The translations under genes were made by a program, and so were the position numbers. 64,000 bases of DNA, taken from contig VXBP01004231.1 of NCBI GenBank assembly GCA_013400115.1, forward strand, positions 353,349-417,348, in the 5' to 3' direction. The notes below the pieces were generated by a model, which ran no database searches, was not told the origin of the DNA, and was given only the letters and a program-made list of their open reading frames with translations. Shown piece by piece: positions 1-13,600 of the stretch; position 1 is the first letter of the stretch, and each line of letters starts with the position of its first letter. Source of the stretch: Rhinopomastus cyanomelas (lineage: Eukaryota; Chordata; Aves; Bucerotiformes; Rhinopomastidae).

Positions 1-2740
1 TTGATGAAAGCAAGGTTTCTTTATGCTTGCCTTCTTTTATTCCTTTTCTTCTTCATTTTGTGCGATGCGGGATCCTTATCCCTGCCGACAGACAAATTTC
101 AGATTCTGGGTTGAACAGTTAGAGTCCCAAGTGTTTTATTCATGGGCACCACATGTGAAAAGTGAGTCGTTTTTTCTACTGTGGAAAAGTAATGTTATGT
201 TCAGAACTGCCAAAGTTACTTGAATTTGACTTAGCTGTGTTTTCAGGTGAACCTAGAAATAAATGGAAGGTTGAAAAAAGCAGCTACATGTGAAATACAT
301 AGTATACCTGTAGTTTTAATTCTTTTAGGTCAAAAAATATTCAAATGCATTCACAGTATTTTTGATTGAAAGAAGTTGTAATTGGATTTCCAAAGATGCT
401 GCTTTCATCTTGGGCTGTACAATATGCACTTTGATAATAACATGGCTATGTCATTAGAACGAAGTCCATTTACTAGTTTAGGCATAAAATGAGATACAGA
501 AGAAGACAATAAAACGCTTTCTAACATAATGCACCTTATTTTTTATTGTATTCAATAGAGGCATGATGAATAAGTAATCTTATAAGTGCATCAGCAGCAC
601 ACCTTGGCTGATCTCTTAGAAGTGTTGAGATTTCGTTGCTGTTGAGATTATTCATAATATCACTTTAATTTCTAATAAAGTGCACAGAATTCTATAATGG
701 ATCAAAATATGTGCCCACAAGCTTCGTAGCTCATCTGCTGGAAGAGGCAAACTTCCACACTGTAAAAGTAATCCAAGACTGGAGGAAATGAAATGAAATG
801 AAGATGAAAGGTAACATTTTCAAAATGACTTCTTTTTAAATATAAAGGCCGTAAATAATATTCTTATTTTTACACATTCACACTCTTTTACTGGTAGCTA
901 TATATCTATAAGCTGTTCTGGGAATTAGTTAAACTTTCCTCTATATTTAATGTTATCTCATGCAAATTAGATTTGCAGCAAACTAATCTAGTCCAGGTAG
1001 TAAACGTCACTGCTTGAATTATTTTATTTCATCCATTCCCCTTTTTTTTGATAGCATTTATGCAATTACCAGTGCTAGTAGGATTCTCCCCTCCCTTCCC
1101 CCATGAAATCAGAAAAAATTACATCCAAGGCACCTAAATAAGGTTTACAATTTACTTTTTTTTTTAAATTTTCTGGGAGAAAGAGAAAGGAGCTTTATTT
1201 GCTTTTAAGACATCCACAGTTTAAAATTTGCTATCAGAGCACAAGTAATTCTGATAATAACCACATTTATTATATTCACAGGAAATTCTTGAAACTGGGC
1301 GATAGTGCAACCTCAAAGACAATAGCGAAGCCACTGGAGTAGTTCTTTGTCAGAAGATATGCAGCTCTGGCTTTGGACTCGCAGCATTTCATACATGGTA
1401 GCTTTCCCTGCTTAATCATAAAGACACTCTTATGACTACAAACACATCTAGACTGATTTCACAAGGTATTTGTTTTGAGTTTTGCTGCTCACAGGGAGAA
1501 AAGGAGGTTTTTAAAAAGGAAAAAACAGTCTGTTCAGAGTACATTTGATTTATGTACTTCATTGATAAAAATACCACAAAATAAAACCTGGCAATTGTTC
1601 TAGTCTTTGAAAGTGTAGACCAGTGTTATTGGTTTTGATGCTAACACGATCATTCCTTTAGCATTGGTGGTGGATCATTGAAAATAACTGTGAATGCATT
1701 TTGCACATCGAGCCCTATATTCTGAGGCTCACTTGGTGTTCAAAATTGCACCTATTGAAGCACAGACCTTTTTGAAAGCTACGCTTCGACTTGAAAAGAT
1801 TTCTTTTCAAACCTTAATGAATTAGGCAGGGATTTGTTGTACTACTTATTGCCAAATGCAGCCCTTGACAGCTCCTTCTTTTGTTAAGTAAAAGGCTGGC
1901 GAGGAATTCAGTCTTAGAATATAAAAAAACCAATCCATAATGTACTGCAAGAATTTAAAGAGGAAAATATCAGCTACTATAATGGCTGATTAGTGCTAAA
2001 GGATTGCTCATACCCAGAGTATGTTACAGTTGGATTTCAATGCCCTCATCCTAGTTGCCAGAGTGAGTTGGGTGTGTACAAATAACAAGTGTTTTCCAAA
2101 ATACAGCCCTTTTAAAGAAACCACAGATACTCAAGTGTCTGTTCTCCAAAATTCACTTATTTACAATAAAAAGGTGTCACTCCAGGCAGTATTTTCACAG
2201 AAGCTTTTTTTTCCATGTTGCAATTGTTTTAATTTAGAAAATTGCCAAAATTTTGACTCCATCAAAAAAGAGATTCAGGTCATTAAAAGACAAGCAGCAG
2301 AATAAAACAATAAATTTAGAAGTTAAAAACTCAAAATTAACATTGTAAACTTCTGAAATAAAAATACACAGTATCCTTTCTGCTTTGTTTTGTTAACAAA
2401 GTAGTTATTGGTACATGACTTCCTTCTCCCAGAGTGGGAGAGAAGAAATCCACTAGTCACCTGTTCTGCTCAATTCCTTTGTGTATCATAAGGACAACAC
2501 AGTTTTGTGTAAAGACTCTGTCACTTACCAACCACTTCAATCCATTGTCTCTATAGGGACTGACCTGCTTGAACTATGCTATGCATTAATTTTCATGTGA
2601 TATCAGAGTAGCTTAGTGAGGACCTGAGTCCTCAAACTCTATGAATCTATAAAGTGGTGGCATGTCTCTGTTAAAAAACACAATGGATTAAGGTTAGTAG
2701 GTTGGTGGGAGAGAAACTGAATAATTCTTTTTGTTGTGGA
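1..2740. other. AT-rich non-coding stretch
   Basis: No gene or recognisable repeat was found. The stretch is AT-rich with short homopolymer runs (T-rich near 1040 and 1150) and frequent stops in all frames. The longest open frame, at 2021-2305 on the plus strand (94 codons), shows no domain, no splice context and a composition expected by chance. Confidence 0.6.
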
Positions 2741-3357
2741 ATCACAGAACATTAGGGATTGGAAGGAACCTCGAAAGAGCATCTAGTCCAAACCCCCTGC
2801 CATACAGGATCACCTAGACCAAGTCGCACAGGAACATATCCAGGTGGGTTTTGGGCATCCCCAGAGAAGGAGGCTCCATAACCCCACTGGGCAGCCTGTT
2901 CCAGTGCTCTCTCACACTCACTGTGAAGGAGTTCCTTCACATATTTGTATGGAACCTCCTATGTTCCAGCTTACACCCATTGTGCCTTGTCCTATCACTA
3001 GAAGACATTGAGAAGAGCCTGGCTCTATCCTTCTGACACCCACCCTTCACATATTTATAGACATTAATGAGGTCACCCCTCAGTGTCTGTTTCTCCAAGC
3101 TCAAGAGACCCAGCTCCCTCAGCCTTTCCTCATAAGGGAGGGGTTCTACTTCCTTCATCATCTTCGTGGCTCCATGCTGGACTCACTCCAGCAGCTCCAT
3201 GTCCTTCTTGAACTGAGGGGCCCAGAACTGGACACAATACTCCAGATGTGGTCTCACCAGTGCAGAGTAGAGGGGGAGAAGAACCTCTCTCAATCTGCTA
3301 ACCACCCCCTTTCTCATCCACCCCAAGATGCTGTTGGTCCTCTTGACCATATGAGCA
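2741..3357 (-). mobile_element. CR1 LINE 3' fragment (young type)
   Basis: On the minus strand this is the 3' end of a CR1 non-LTR retrotransposon. Read on the plus strand, it opens with the inverted tail (AATCACAGAACATTAGGGAT, then a GGAAC-CTCGAAAG / ATCTAGTCC block). It then runs back through the 3' UTR into the C-terminal part of the reverse-transcriptase ORF. Translated on the minus strand, 3161-2937 shows the usual CR1 C-terminal motifs: LPYEERLRELGLLSLEKQ, LRGDLINVYKYVKGG and SDRTRHNGCKLEHRRF. The element is 5'-truncated near 3357, as is normal for CR1. Frame breaks make it inactive. Confidence 0.95.
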
Positions 3358-4699
3358 GTCAGACAGTTACATGCCTGATTAAATCAACATTCATAAAGAG
3401 AACTGCATGCAGTGAAACACAGGTACCATGTCTCAATTGTGTAATTATTGTAAGGTGCAGATGGTTAAACTGATGTCCAGAGTTGTCCTTGTGACACACA
3501 GGCACCAGTACCTGGTGCAGATCCCTGGTGCTACTCAACCAGCATTGCACCTTTAATCTAAGATTAGATTAGGTTAATCTAATTTAACCTAATCACCCTG
3601 TCTCAAACCAGTCAGTCTTGACCTTTGAGGAGATTTGTGAAGCCATATTATGCTAGAGGTGACTTAGGCCCAACTAGCTTAAGGAGCTCTGGAAGATGAC
3701 TTGTGGGGAAGATGACTTGTGGAGATGCCCAGAAGAGGGTTTCACATTCATTACAGAGTTTACCTTAGAGATGAAGGAGACAGATCTGTACATGATCTGT
3801 CTGGGCATCACATGACTACTTGTTCACCTCCTTTACCAGGTTGGGCTCATCTATACAAGGTTGTGTCGTCTGAAACACTGACTTTTGAGGACAATCCTTT
3901 TTCTGCAAGAACACTTTGTATCAGCCATAACATGGTTGGGTCATCAGACCTTTGATTTTGATTCAAGAGTGCTAAAAGCTCTTAGCTGAGGTCTTAATAC
4001 TAGACCCTAATGGCCAGAGAGGATTTCAATTTACAAATTTTTACTGAATAGTTGGTTTTAACTGTCTCCTTCTCAAGGTACTCCCAAAGCTTTATTACCA
4101 AGTTTGGATTGGGGTAATTCAACACAAAATAAATTAAAATGTTCAGTCTGTTTCTGTAGATGTGCTGCAAGATGGGACAAAGCATTTGTTTATAACCCAG
4201 GACATAAAACGTGGAAGAAAATAAAGATTACAACAAGCCTGTAAGAAACACAGAGAATTTGTAGCTGCAATATTGTTTGTCTTGTGAAGGAAACCATGGC
4301 ATGTATTTCTTACTAATGTCAGCTGATGGAGCTGAGACCATATAATGTTCCTTGCCACCAGCAGAACATTTCTATTGCTAGTTATTGATTGCATTGCTAG
4401 TTATTGTGAAAAAACATATATTATAAATTACCTTCCCTTTTTTTTTTTCCCTGTTGCTGTGTAGTGATGCAGAGGAGGCTGCTGCCACAGAAATTCTCTG
4501 GAGAAACTGCAGGGCACATTTCCTCTCCACAGCCCATGTTTATATGTACATACGTATGCTGAGTAACAGGTGGGCAGGCAGCCTTGCCAAATATTTTGCT
4601 TTTTCAGGAATCCTTGTTTGCATGTGATGGCCACCCGGCTTCCAGGCATGGCCTCCAAGTCTCAGACTGGTTGAAACACCATGCTGTTCAATAAGAGTA
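3358..4699. other. Non-coding stretch between two CR1 copies
   Basis: No gene was recognised. It holds a perfect 11-bp inverted repeat (3567-3594, listed separately) and a 13-base poly-T with a following AG near 4438-4468. That last feature resembles a 3' splice site, but no supported exon follows it. Confidence 0.55.
3567..3594. repeat. Perfect 11-bp inverted repeat (hairpin)
   Basis: GATTAGGTTAA (3567-3577) and TTAACCTAATC (3584-3594) are exact reverse complements separated by the 6-base spacer TCTAAT. The surrounding 3554-3594 is made of repeated GATTA / TAATC words. It is not part of the neighbouring CR1. It could be a chance hairpin, a simple-repeat derivative or the end of a small unrecognised transposon. 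Confidence 0.75.
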
Positions 4700-4886
4700 T
4701 CACAGAATCACAGAACATTAGGGATTGGAAGGGACCTCGAAAGATCATCTAGTCCAGTCTCCCAGCCAGTCAAGTCACACAGGAATATGTCCAGGTGGGT
4801 TTTAAACATCTCCAGAGAAGGAGACTCCACCACCCTCTGGGCAGCCCGTTCTAGTGCTCCTCCACCCTCACCGTGAAGAAGTACCA
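4700..4886 (-). mobile_element. CR1 LINE 3' tail fragment (young type)
   Basis: On the plus strand it starts TCACAGAATCACAGAACATT and continues with the inverted CR1 3' UTR (GGGATTGGAAGGGACCTCGA, GATCATCTAGTCC, CAGGTGGGTTTTAAACATCT, CCACCCTCTGGGCAGCC). The same blocks open the copies at 2741 and 10502, so these copies belong to one subfamily. About 190 bp remain and no coding part is retained. Confidence 0.95.
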
Positions 4887-7800
4887 GTGAGCGCCTAAGG
4901 AGGAGAACTGCAAATGCTTTTAAACGGTGTTCAAAATTGTTAGCTCCATTCAAGTGGCAATAAGGTCCAGGAAAGAGTTAGGCATTTAAGCTGTGATGAA
5001 GCATACTCATAGAAAAGTAGAATCGCCAATGGAACAATGCCAGGAGGTTGGCCAGATCAGATTAGGTGGCATGGACTATCACAGATCCAGTGTCTGAGAC
5101 TTAACAAGTCTCCATCTTGCTTCTGGTGTCACCTTCATTTAATTTGGAGCTGACATTTCCACAACACTAGATTTATACTGGATAAGTGATTATTGCTTTT
5201 TTTCCCCAGAGATATAAGTAACATTAAAATGCTACTTCCACATGTCACCTTTTCTGAGATACATCTAGCTCCCCAGCCAAGGGGTGCATCTAACCCCCCA
5301 CAGGAAGGCTTCTTCCTTCCATCCAGCTCCCTGGCTATTGCTTTCTAAGCACAATAATGTACAAGCGTTAATAATTCATGTTCTTGTCGTGCTTTCATTT
5401 TCCTTCTCCCAGGCTCGGTTACAGCTAAGGTTCACACCTTAAACAAATTCTGGGTACTGTTGCACACCAAGTGCCTCAATATGGTCCTTAGTTTTTCAGT
5501 AAAACCCCTCCTGGAAGGGGTGGTGCAACACACTTCACCCCACAGCTGGTGCACATGTACTCACTGATTTTTTGTTTAATTTCTCACTATCCACCCACCC
5601 AACCAGTCGTGCCACGTGTGCTCACAATCCTCTCCTGGGCTCCCCACAGTTACCCTTTTTGTCTCATTATCAGTGTAGTCACACCCCTTCTTTACCCCCA
5701 CCTGGCTTTCACTGCCTTTTAGACCCTTCTTTCAGTCACCTCTCTCATTGCAGAGATGGCCAGATGGAGCAGGTTTGCTAACAGAGATCTGTTTGTTAAC
5801 AGTCAATTCTTGCTGCTCCTTCTTTTCCACTGACTTTCCTCATGGAGGCTCATGGCTGTAGACCTTATCCAGCAGGACTGGATAAATTTCCAGGTAGCAC
5901 ATTTATTCTGTGCAGAGTGATCACCACCTTTTACAAGTGAGCTAGCTCTGCAGTCATCTAAGATAACTGATGGTCTCTTCTAGTCACTCACCTAACTCTG
6001 ATAACACCTCAGCTGTCCAGTATGCTTGTTCCTTTAGAGGCACCTGATCCTAGTCAACAGATTTAAACGCTCATTGTGAAAAAATGTGGTTGCTGTTCCA
6101 CTCCTCAGTCACCCTACAGGTCAGCTGGGCTTAATGGTCCCTTTCTCTCTAGTCGTGAGTAAACAGTTACTTGTAGCTGTTCTGGCTGCAGGTTCATCCA
6201 CAGCCAGGGGTAAGTAAAATGCAGATCCTATGGTGAATCCTCTGTACTTTTAATTTTGCTCATCTTCTTTCACAATCAAAACTTCAAGGGCGAACTAGCA
6301 TGCTGCAGGAGAACAGTTTGTGTTACTCTGAGAGAGAACTAGTGGTTATGGAGTGGACTTCTAACAATGGGAGACAAGCAGAATATGTGGTTAATAAAGT
6401 TTTTGAGGGCTGCTGCTTGCAAAAAAATCAGGTTAAAAATAATGGGTAAAAAAATCTCTAAGCTAATGGAAGCTGGGAAAGTGGAAGAGAAGAAAGGATC
6501 AGTTTAAGTGGGTTCAGAAAGTGGCTGGACCCAAAGGTCCATCAGGCTGAGGGCTGTGGAATGCAAAGATGTTTTTGGCTCAAAAACCATTTTACCTGTT
6601 GCTCAGAGGATTCACCGTATGCTTGACGATAACTGTCTGCTATTAGAGGCCAGGTACAGAGTTATTTGCAGGACCTGCAGTCTGACTTGATGGTGTTGCT
6701 TTTTACACGCTGTTCCTGTATGAGGTTTGCAAGGGCTTCCTTGGGCAGATACTGCCAGGAGCGTGACGCTGGAATAAGTGATCCTTTGGTATAATCCAGG
6801 TGCAGGTTTCTTGCCTTAGAAAATATCTGGTGTTTTCTTCCACTGAGACAGGGACACTTGAACTATTCTGATAGAACACAGAATTGTGTGTTTGCTCTTG
6901 TCTCTGGACTTCCTTCCTCCTCCAGCAAGCTCAAGCCTTTGAGAATGCAGAGGCATTCTGAAGATACCTTCATCTTAGAGTAACACTGTAAGTGCTTACA
7001 GACTGATTAAGTAGCTGCAGTTCTTCTTTGTCTAATGCCCAGTGGTCTCAAAATCCATCGCTCTGTGAGCACGGAGACGACTCATACTTGTGGCATTTCC
7101 TGATTAACCAGTGCTGTGCCTCGAATCCCCACAGCTAGCTCTGCATGGCTTTTTACCTCCAGCACTTCTGTGCTCCTGGGATTTCAGGTTATTCCCCCCC
7201 GCAGTGGAAATATGGATGAAGTCAGGTAGTGGCTACTGGGGTCTTATCTTTTTGGCAGTACGATATCACATGGCCTTTAAAAACGAAAATTGTAAAAAAG
7301 ATCAGAAATCTGTAACCTTTTTACAACTGTTGAGATTTGTCACCGAGCGAGCCTTGGAAAATTCAACAACCATAGAAAGGCACAAGAGAGACCAGAATCT
7401 GGTCCCTCAGGTTTTTCCTCTGTCAGAGCGATGCAATCTCCCACCTTTAATGGCCAACTGCGTTGCTGCTAAAGCCAACTCCCCTTTCTTTGTAGAGTGT
7501 GTGAACAGAAACAGTGGGAGTCACAGAACCATTTTTGAGTTGGATATGACAGCAAATAAAAATATGATCTCTACATTCTAACTGCTTCCCAAACACCCCT
7601 TGTATTAGAGACACAGAAGACTGCAAGTTAAGTTGTGTCTGAGGGGAAAGTGGTGCGTTTTTCGCCCCAATGATGTATTTGCTCAAGCCCTTCTTTCCAT
7701 TAGGGCACCTGGATCTATAACTCCATGTGATAAAATAAGTGTTAGTCATATGTGAGTGAACATAGTGTACTGGTCCTTCTTTTGGGACCTACCACTGTTA

Positions 7801-10501
7801 CTAGGGGACTCTCTTCTTCTACTGAAAACAGTTAGGAAAATCTCAGCAGGCCTTTGTACAATTATCGTGGCCCCAGGTTTCCATCTAGTGCACTTCCAGC
7901 TTTGCTGTTCCTAGCCAGTGGGAATTAGCAAACTACTTGGAAGGAGATCTGGTTACTGAGGCATCAAAATCTACCTTCTTCTCACACACCAGAAGGTACA
8001 GATGTAGCCTGAAAGCTGCTCAGTGCCTTTTCACACAGCGAGCTCATCAGGGAGAGAGTCCCAGGATTGGGATGCGGTATCCAAAAATAACCCCCTTTCA
8101 GTGCTTTCATTGCAGGGGCTTGTTGTGCTTCTCCTTTTGTCTTGGCTCCTGAAACTGCGTGAGGTACCTCACCTGCCTGGCCATATTTATAAGAAAGTAG
8201 TAATTGGAATGGATGTGCTAAGTTCATTAATTTTCCTTGGTTGCCACGAGCAAAGGCAGGGAGTGAGCTCTCAGAAGATCTCTCTAACTAGCAGATCAAA
8301 CCTGTAGATGTCTGTGACGGAGGCATTTGAAAGTGTGAATAAATGAAGTCACCTGAGCCAGGCACATTTTGAAAAATAAGCACTGTATTACTTCAATTTG
8401 CTGTAAATAGTAATTTACTTCAGTTATTTCCTTTAATTACAGTACTCCATCTTTACACAAAGCTGTACTTAGGAACAAAGGGACCAGTGTCACTGCGAGG
8501 TGTATGCTGTAATAGAGACATTTGTATTAGGATTCAGGAGATGCCTACAGTGCACCCAGCAGTTCTGTGGCTTTTGTGACTACTGACCCTTCTCTGATTT
8601 TGGTAAAGTGGGCTCTTTATACACACTTGAGCACATTCAAACGCCTCCTGATTTGGCTATGAAGTTCACTTGATGCTTCAGCTATTACCACGCACTGCTC
8701 TTACTTTCCTCATAGACAATACTAGGATAAACCAGACGTAGAAAAGCCTCTCAGCTGCATGGAATGTACTGATTTTAAGTGAAACAGTACAAAACCAAAT
8801 CTTTAACCTAACAAGGGTTATAAATGAACCAATTGTTTGCATTTTTTTTTTTTTTGCTAAGAAACAGGAAATCAAGTTACCTGGCAAACCTATTTACACA
8901 CAGTAGGCAACCCCGGGTTGCAGGCAGGGCTAATAAACAAAGAATGACAACCTATTACTTTTAATGACAAGCTGACATATTTATTTCTATTATTTCACCA
9001 AAGCATTCACCGGACTGATCTGTCACAACCAAGTCCCATTCTCCCTCTCTGCAGACAGAGCAGGCAGCATTATTGAACTTGGGTGGTGTGGAAAAACAAA
9101 AACTAATCCCAACCCTTTTAGCATTAAAAAGAGATATTTAGGGTCTGTAATTGACTGTGTTGGAACAGAGCCTCAACGATTTCTATTGTCTGAATAAAGT
9201 TTCATATTGCTAATTTCTGCAAAGTTAAATTACAGCTACACAATGGATTCTTACAGTGGAAGTTGGCTTTATGGTGTACTTGAGCTGAATTTCCACTTCT
9301 CCAGGACCTGGAACACCAGCTCCTATAAAATCTGACTGATCTACCAGAATAAGACGCTTTGCATCTTTCAGGGCATTAAACAGTTCCTTTAGAAAAGATG
9401 GAACCTCTTATAGTATTAAAAACACTGCAATAATGAATTTCAGAGACAAACCAAATTACCAGAACACGGGCTCACTTTTCCGCGCTCACTGGGACATTTT
9501 GCGATAACGGCATTTTCTACAACAAAAGCCAGAATTTAGTTTTGCTCAGAGAAATAACAGCTTTAGCTTTGCTAGAAGTACATTTTTGTTATTTGTCCTT
9601 TGTGTGGTGTTGACATGCATATTTAAAATAATTTAGAGTGTCTTGAGCTAGACTGTAGAGTAGCTACAGTTCAAGATTTGCTTTCCCATCTTGGACATGC
9701 CCATATTATAGTGACAATCTCACACTGGAAAAGGGAATCTGTTTTTCATGTTCCTTGAAATAGAAATCAATCAATAGAAAACCTATTGATTGAGTCCTTC
9801 AAATGAAATCGAGTTAAGCTGTGGAAATGTTATGCCACAAAAATTGTTCTTTTCACTGTCTTTTAAAATTTAATTTATGGAAGTAGAATACTTGTTTTGA
9901 GCACTTAGAACCCCCCTAAAAGGTAATGATAGTTTGGAGCAAGAAATTCAGGTTTAGGACCTAGAAAAGAAGAACAAACGACAGTGTAATGCGACATGAG
10001 TGTCGGTTTTGTATGCTCATGGGTAAGCATTTCCATTCTGCTCTTTACAGCAGCTGATTGGCCATGGGACATATGTTACTGAGAAAGGACGTTTTATGTT
10101 TATTCAAAGAATAAGTTGTAGTAACTAGAGGATAAAAATAAGGACTTCTAACCTTAGAAGTCTACCATTAGTTTAATTAGCTTACGTACTATAAAAACTC
10201 CTCCACCTGCAGTGAAAAGAAATAGGGAAAATATTTTTGAATGCTCCAAATCCCATATTTTAATTTATCTGTGCAACACAACCCATGAGCAACTCAGTAA
10301 ATAGATCCTTCCCTTTCTTAATTTGAAGAGATAGCCAAGTGACTAAACATTTAAGAGTCCTGGGGACTTTATAATTTTAGCATTACATACAACTCTTCTG
10401 AGAGGGGGTAACAATTCTACTAACACAAAACTAAAGGGAACCTACCAATTTCAAAGTTGTGACACCCATGTGCACTTTATTAAAAGCTTGAAAACATCTT
10501 A
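4887..10501. other. Long non-coding stretch
   Basis: No gene, RNA or clear repeat was recognised over 5.6 kb. The largest open frame is at 7111-7581 on the plus strand (156 codons). It has no recognisable domain, and one frame of that length is expected by chance in 64 kb of DNA. Poly-T runs occur near 8841-8855. A short C run lies near 7194-7200. Confidence 0.55.
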
Positions 10502-10605
10502 TCACAGAATCACAAACCATTAGGGATTGAAAGGGACCTCAAAAGATCATCTAGTCCAATCCCCCTGCCAGAGCAGGATCATCTAGGCCAGGTCGCACAG
10601 CAACG
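10502..10605 (-). mobile_element. CR1 LINE 3' tail fragment (young type)
   Basis: It has an inverted CR1 tail (TCACAGAATCACAAACCATT, GGGATTGAAAGGGACCTC, GATCATCTAGTCCAATCCCC) and stops after the GGTCGCACAG motif. Only about 100 bp of the 3' UTR are present, so this is a severely 5'-truncated insertion. Confidence 0.93.
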
Positions 10606-13600
10606 TCTTATGTCCTCATTACTTGCTTGAAACTGTCACAACCTTTCGTGTGACTTTCAACTTTGTGGAAAATAGTGAGCTTTCTTCCCCACATGCTTTC
10701 ACTTAAAAAAAATAAAACACACTCTTTTAGATGTTCTCAGTCCTGTCAGATCCCTGCATATTATTTTATGATACCTGCTTTTTATGGGAAAAAAAACAAC
10801 CCAAAATGCCAACATAGTTTTTACATTACCATGGATATACTAGAAAAGTGCCATTACTGAGTTAGCTACTTATTCCTGCTCATTCATGAATGAATGATGT
10901 TAGAATTAACATGAGCTGTAGTGCATTATTTATTATTTCTCTGGATTTAATGCTTAGCAAAGGTGTTAAAGGTCTGATGCTTTTTAAATGTAATCCATTT
11001 CCCTTTGCTATGTATTTTGCTGGCTAAAAGGGTCCCTTTCACTTTTCTTTTGCTATTGGTTTTTTGGGGTAATACCTCTTAAAACCAGAATAGTATTAAA
11101 ATTATTTCAAGTTATTAGTTAAATAAATAGAACAATTAGTTAAGAGGAAGCAATTATCTAGTGTTAGCAAACAGATCCTGAAGTAAAATGGTGATAGATG
11201 TATTTGGCTAACGTCTGCACTTGTACCATGAAAAGGCAAACAAAACTGTGCTCTCACACTCTTCTGCTGTGACTGGCATTTCTCAAAGTTCAAGAGCTAG
11301 CAGGAAAACAGCCAGGCTGGAAGCCTGGAACAATCAAAGTGATGGGAATTTCACTCACAGTAGCATAACCTTATTCAGTGACTGGTTGCTCTCATTTCAA
11401 CAAGATTCTTATTTATGCTGTTAAAGACTCAAGATTAATATTTTATGACTCATAAAACGTGGTGTTGAAGGTTGGTGAACTACACAGTAAACCAGTCCTT
11501 TCCTAAGGAGCGTTTTCGGAAGAGGCAAAGCTGTCCGAGTGCTGTTCCAAAGAGGCTGTCTGCATGGATCTGAGCAGGAGAGGCATCCACACAGAGTTAA
11601 GAACAGTAGTTACAAGCTGGGAGAACACCACATCCAACTGTAAAAATTGAGCCAGTTGTGTATCCAGAGCAAATGAACAGAAGGAAAACCTTACAAGCCC
11701 CTGTGCGAATGCTTTCTCACCTGTGGGTATATCTGATTATCAGACTTATAGTTCTGAGGGTTTTGGCAAGACTTCCAAATTCCTGCCATGGCTTCTGTCT
11801 ACTCAAAACAAGCTGTTGGCTAGTGCTCCTGGCAAGCTTAGCATTTGCTGTGAGGCTTTTGCAAAAAAAATGTTTCAGTCCTTAATCATTTAGGAGAACA
11901 ATTGCTTTCCCAAGGCAATTTGAGTTAATGTCTCTTCTGTAGAGATGCCACGTGACATGTCCCACAACCACTTGAATTTGTATTTGCAAACCATACTTCC
12001 AAGGGTTTTCATAGTTCCTCTGATGACTTTCCAAAGTCCGAAGAACAGCATCAAATCAGGTTATAATCTCTAAAAGAGAACCCAAAGCAACCAAAAGCAG
12101 AGGTATGCAACCTGCAGTGGGCAAGAAAAGATGGGCAGAGCTAGAAGGAATTTACCTCTCTGGTCATTTGTAAGACACTTGCTGATAGGACAGAACATTA
12201 ATTATTTCTTGCTTTGTCACCAGAAATTCCCTGAGTCAAAAGGTGTAGGGGCTTACATCAGGTTTTGCACGGATATTAGCAAACAATTAACTGAAATTAA
12301 ACTGGTGAAATCCAGCTGTTCTGTCTTTGCACAGAGGCAGACAGCTGGTTAGTTAGGCTAGGTGATCAGACTAGTTGGACTTGCAAGATGGCTCCTTCTG
12401 TAAGCACACTGCAGTGCCTCCTGCTTCTGATGCTAATCTGGGCATTTTCCACCTTAAACTCTGTGTTTCAGGATCTGAATACACAGTCCCACACCCTTCC
12501 CCTTGATGAAGTCAATATCAGAAGGCAGTGTGTAAATTAACAGTCACTAGGTGCATTGCACTGATGAACCTACAGCAAGACATTCCAAATCCCTCTGCTC
12601 TAGAAGGAGGTACAAGAAGGACAAGGACATGTCATAGTCATTAAATGCCTGCTAACTTCAGAAAAATAATCTGAGATGCAAGGGCTAGGAAGGAAAAAAT
12701 CAGCAACAGTCACAACCTAGATCTGGGCAGAATCATTTCCCCTCCTTTTTTTTTTTTGCAACAGACAAAGACTTAAATTCACAGTGGATCATTTAATGCC
12801 CATTTATTCTAGTTGCAATTACGGATTTAAGTAGGGGCTACACAGTGAAATGTTGTCTTCAGGAAACTTGGTCTCTGTGGTTTGAGTAGGAATGTGTTAT
12901 GACTTGTTCCCCTAAGGCTTTAAATACCTCTCACTTAGAACTGCAAGGTAAAATATGAAACTGTAATGAATAAATAAAGAAATTTAAACTACATAATTAA
13001 TTAAAATCCTGGAAAATTAGTATTAAAATTGCATTCTTTGCAATAGTGAGGAGATTATTTACAGGTTATTTCTGTTCCATATTAAAGCCATGAACTGCTT
13101 CAATAGCAAAGAAATTTATGAAAGTATACTTCACGTAAAGCATTTTTCTTGTGGTGCTCTACTGAAATGAAGCACAGAGGAGGAAATAACCTCATACTGT
13201 TTCTTTAAAATACATGTGATCACTTTTGTAGGATTTGCTGTTCTGACATTTTGGAGGTACAGGATCTTTAGAGATGACAAAAAAATGGCAGCACTCACAC
13301 TATTCCCAACAATCTAAAACACGCCCCGAATTAAACTTATAAAAAAGAGCTTTTAGTCAACCTCCATTAAAAACCAACCAACCACACAAACCACAGGCTA
13401 AGCAGCAGTGTCTAAAGCTGGCATCCTAAAGCGTATCGGTGTGCCCTGCATCTTGTCATTATTGATGTGTGGCACTCATATGGCATTTGACAAACATTGT
13501 TTTGCAGGTACTTAACATGATGACAAGCTAACAAATGGAATAAATGGACTACAAAGCATTTACATAGTCACTTACACCTTTTTCCCATCCAGTCTGGGCT

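Noticed and set aside
7111..7581. 156-codon plus-strand open frame
   Set aside because: No recognisable domain and no CpG, splice or poly-A context. A rough estimate gives about one frame of this length by chance in 64 kb of six-frame sequence.
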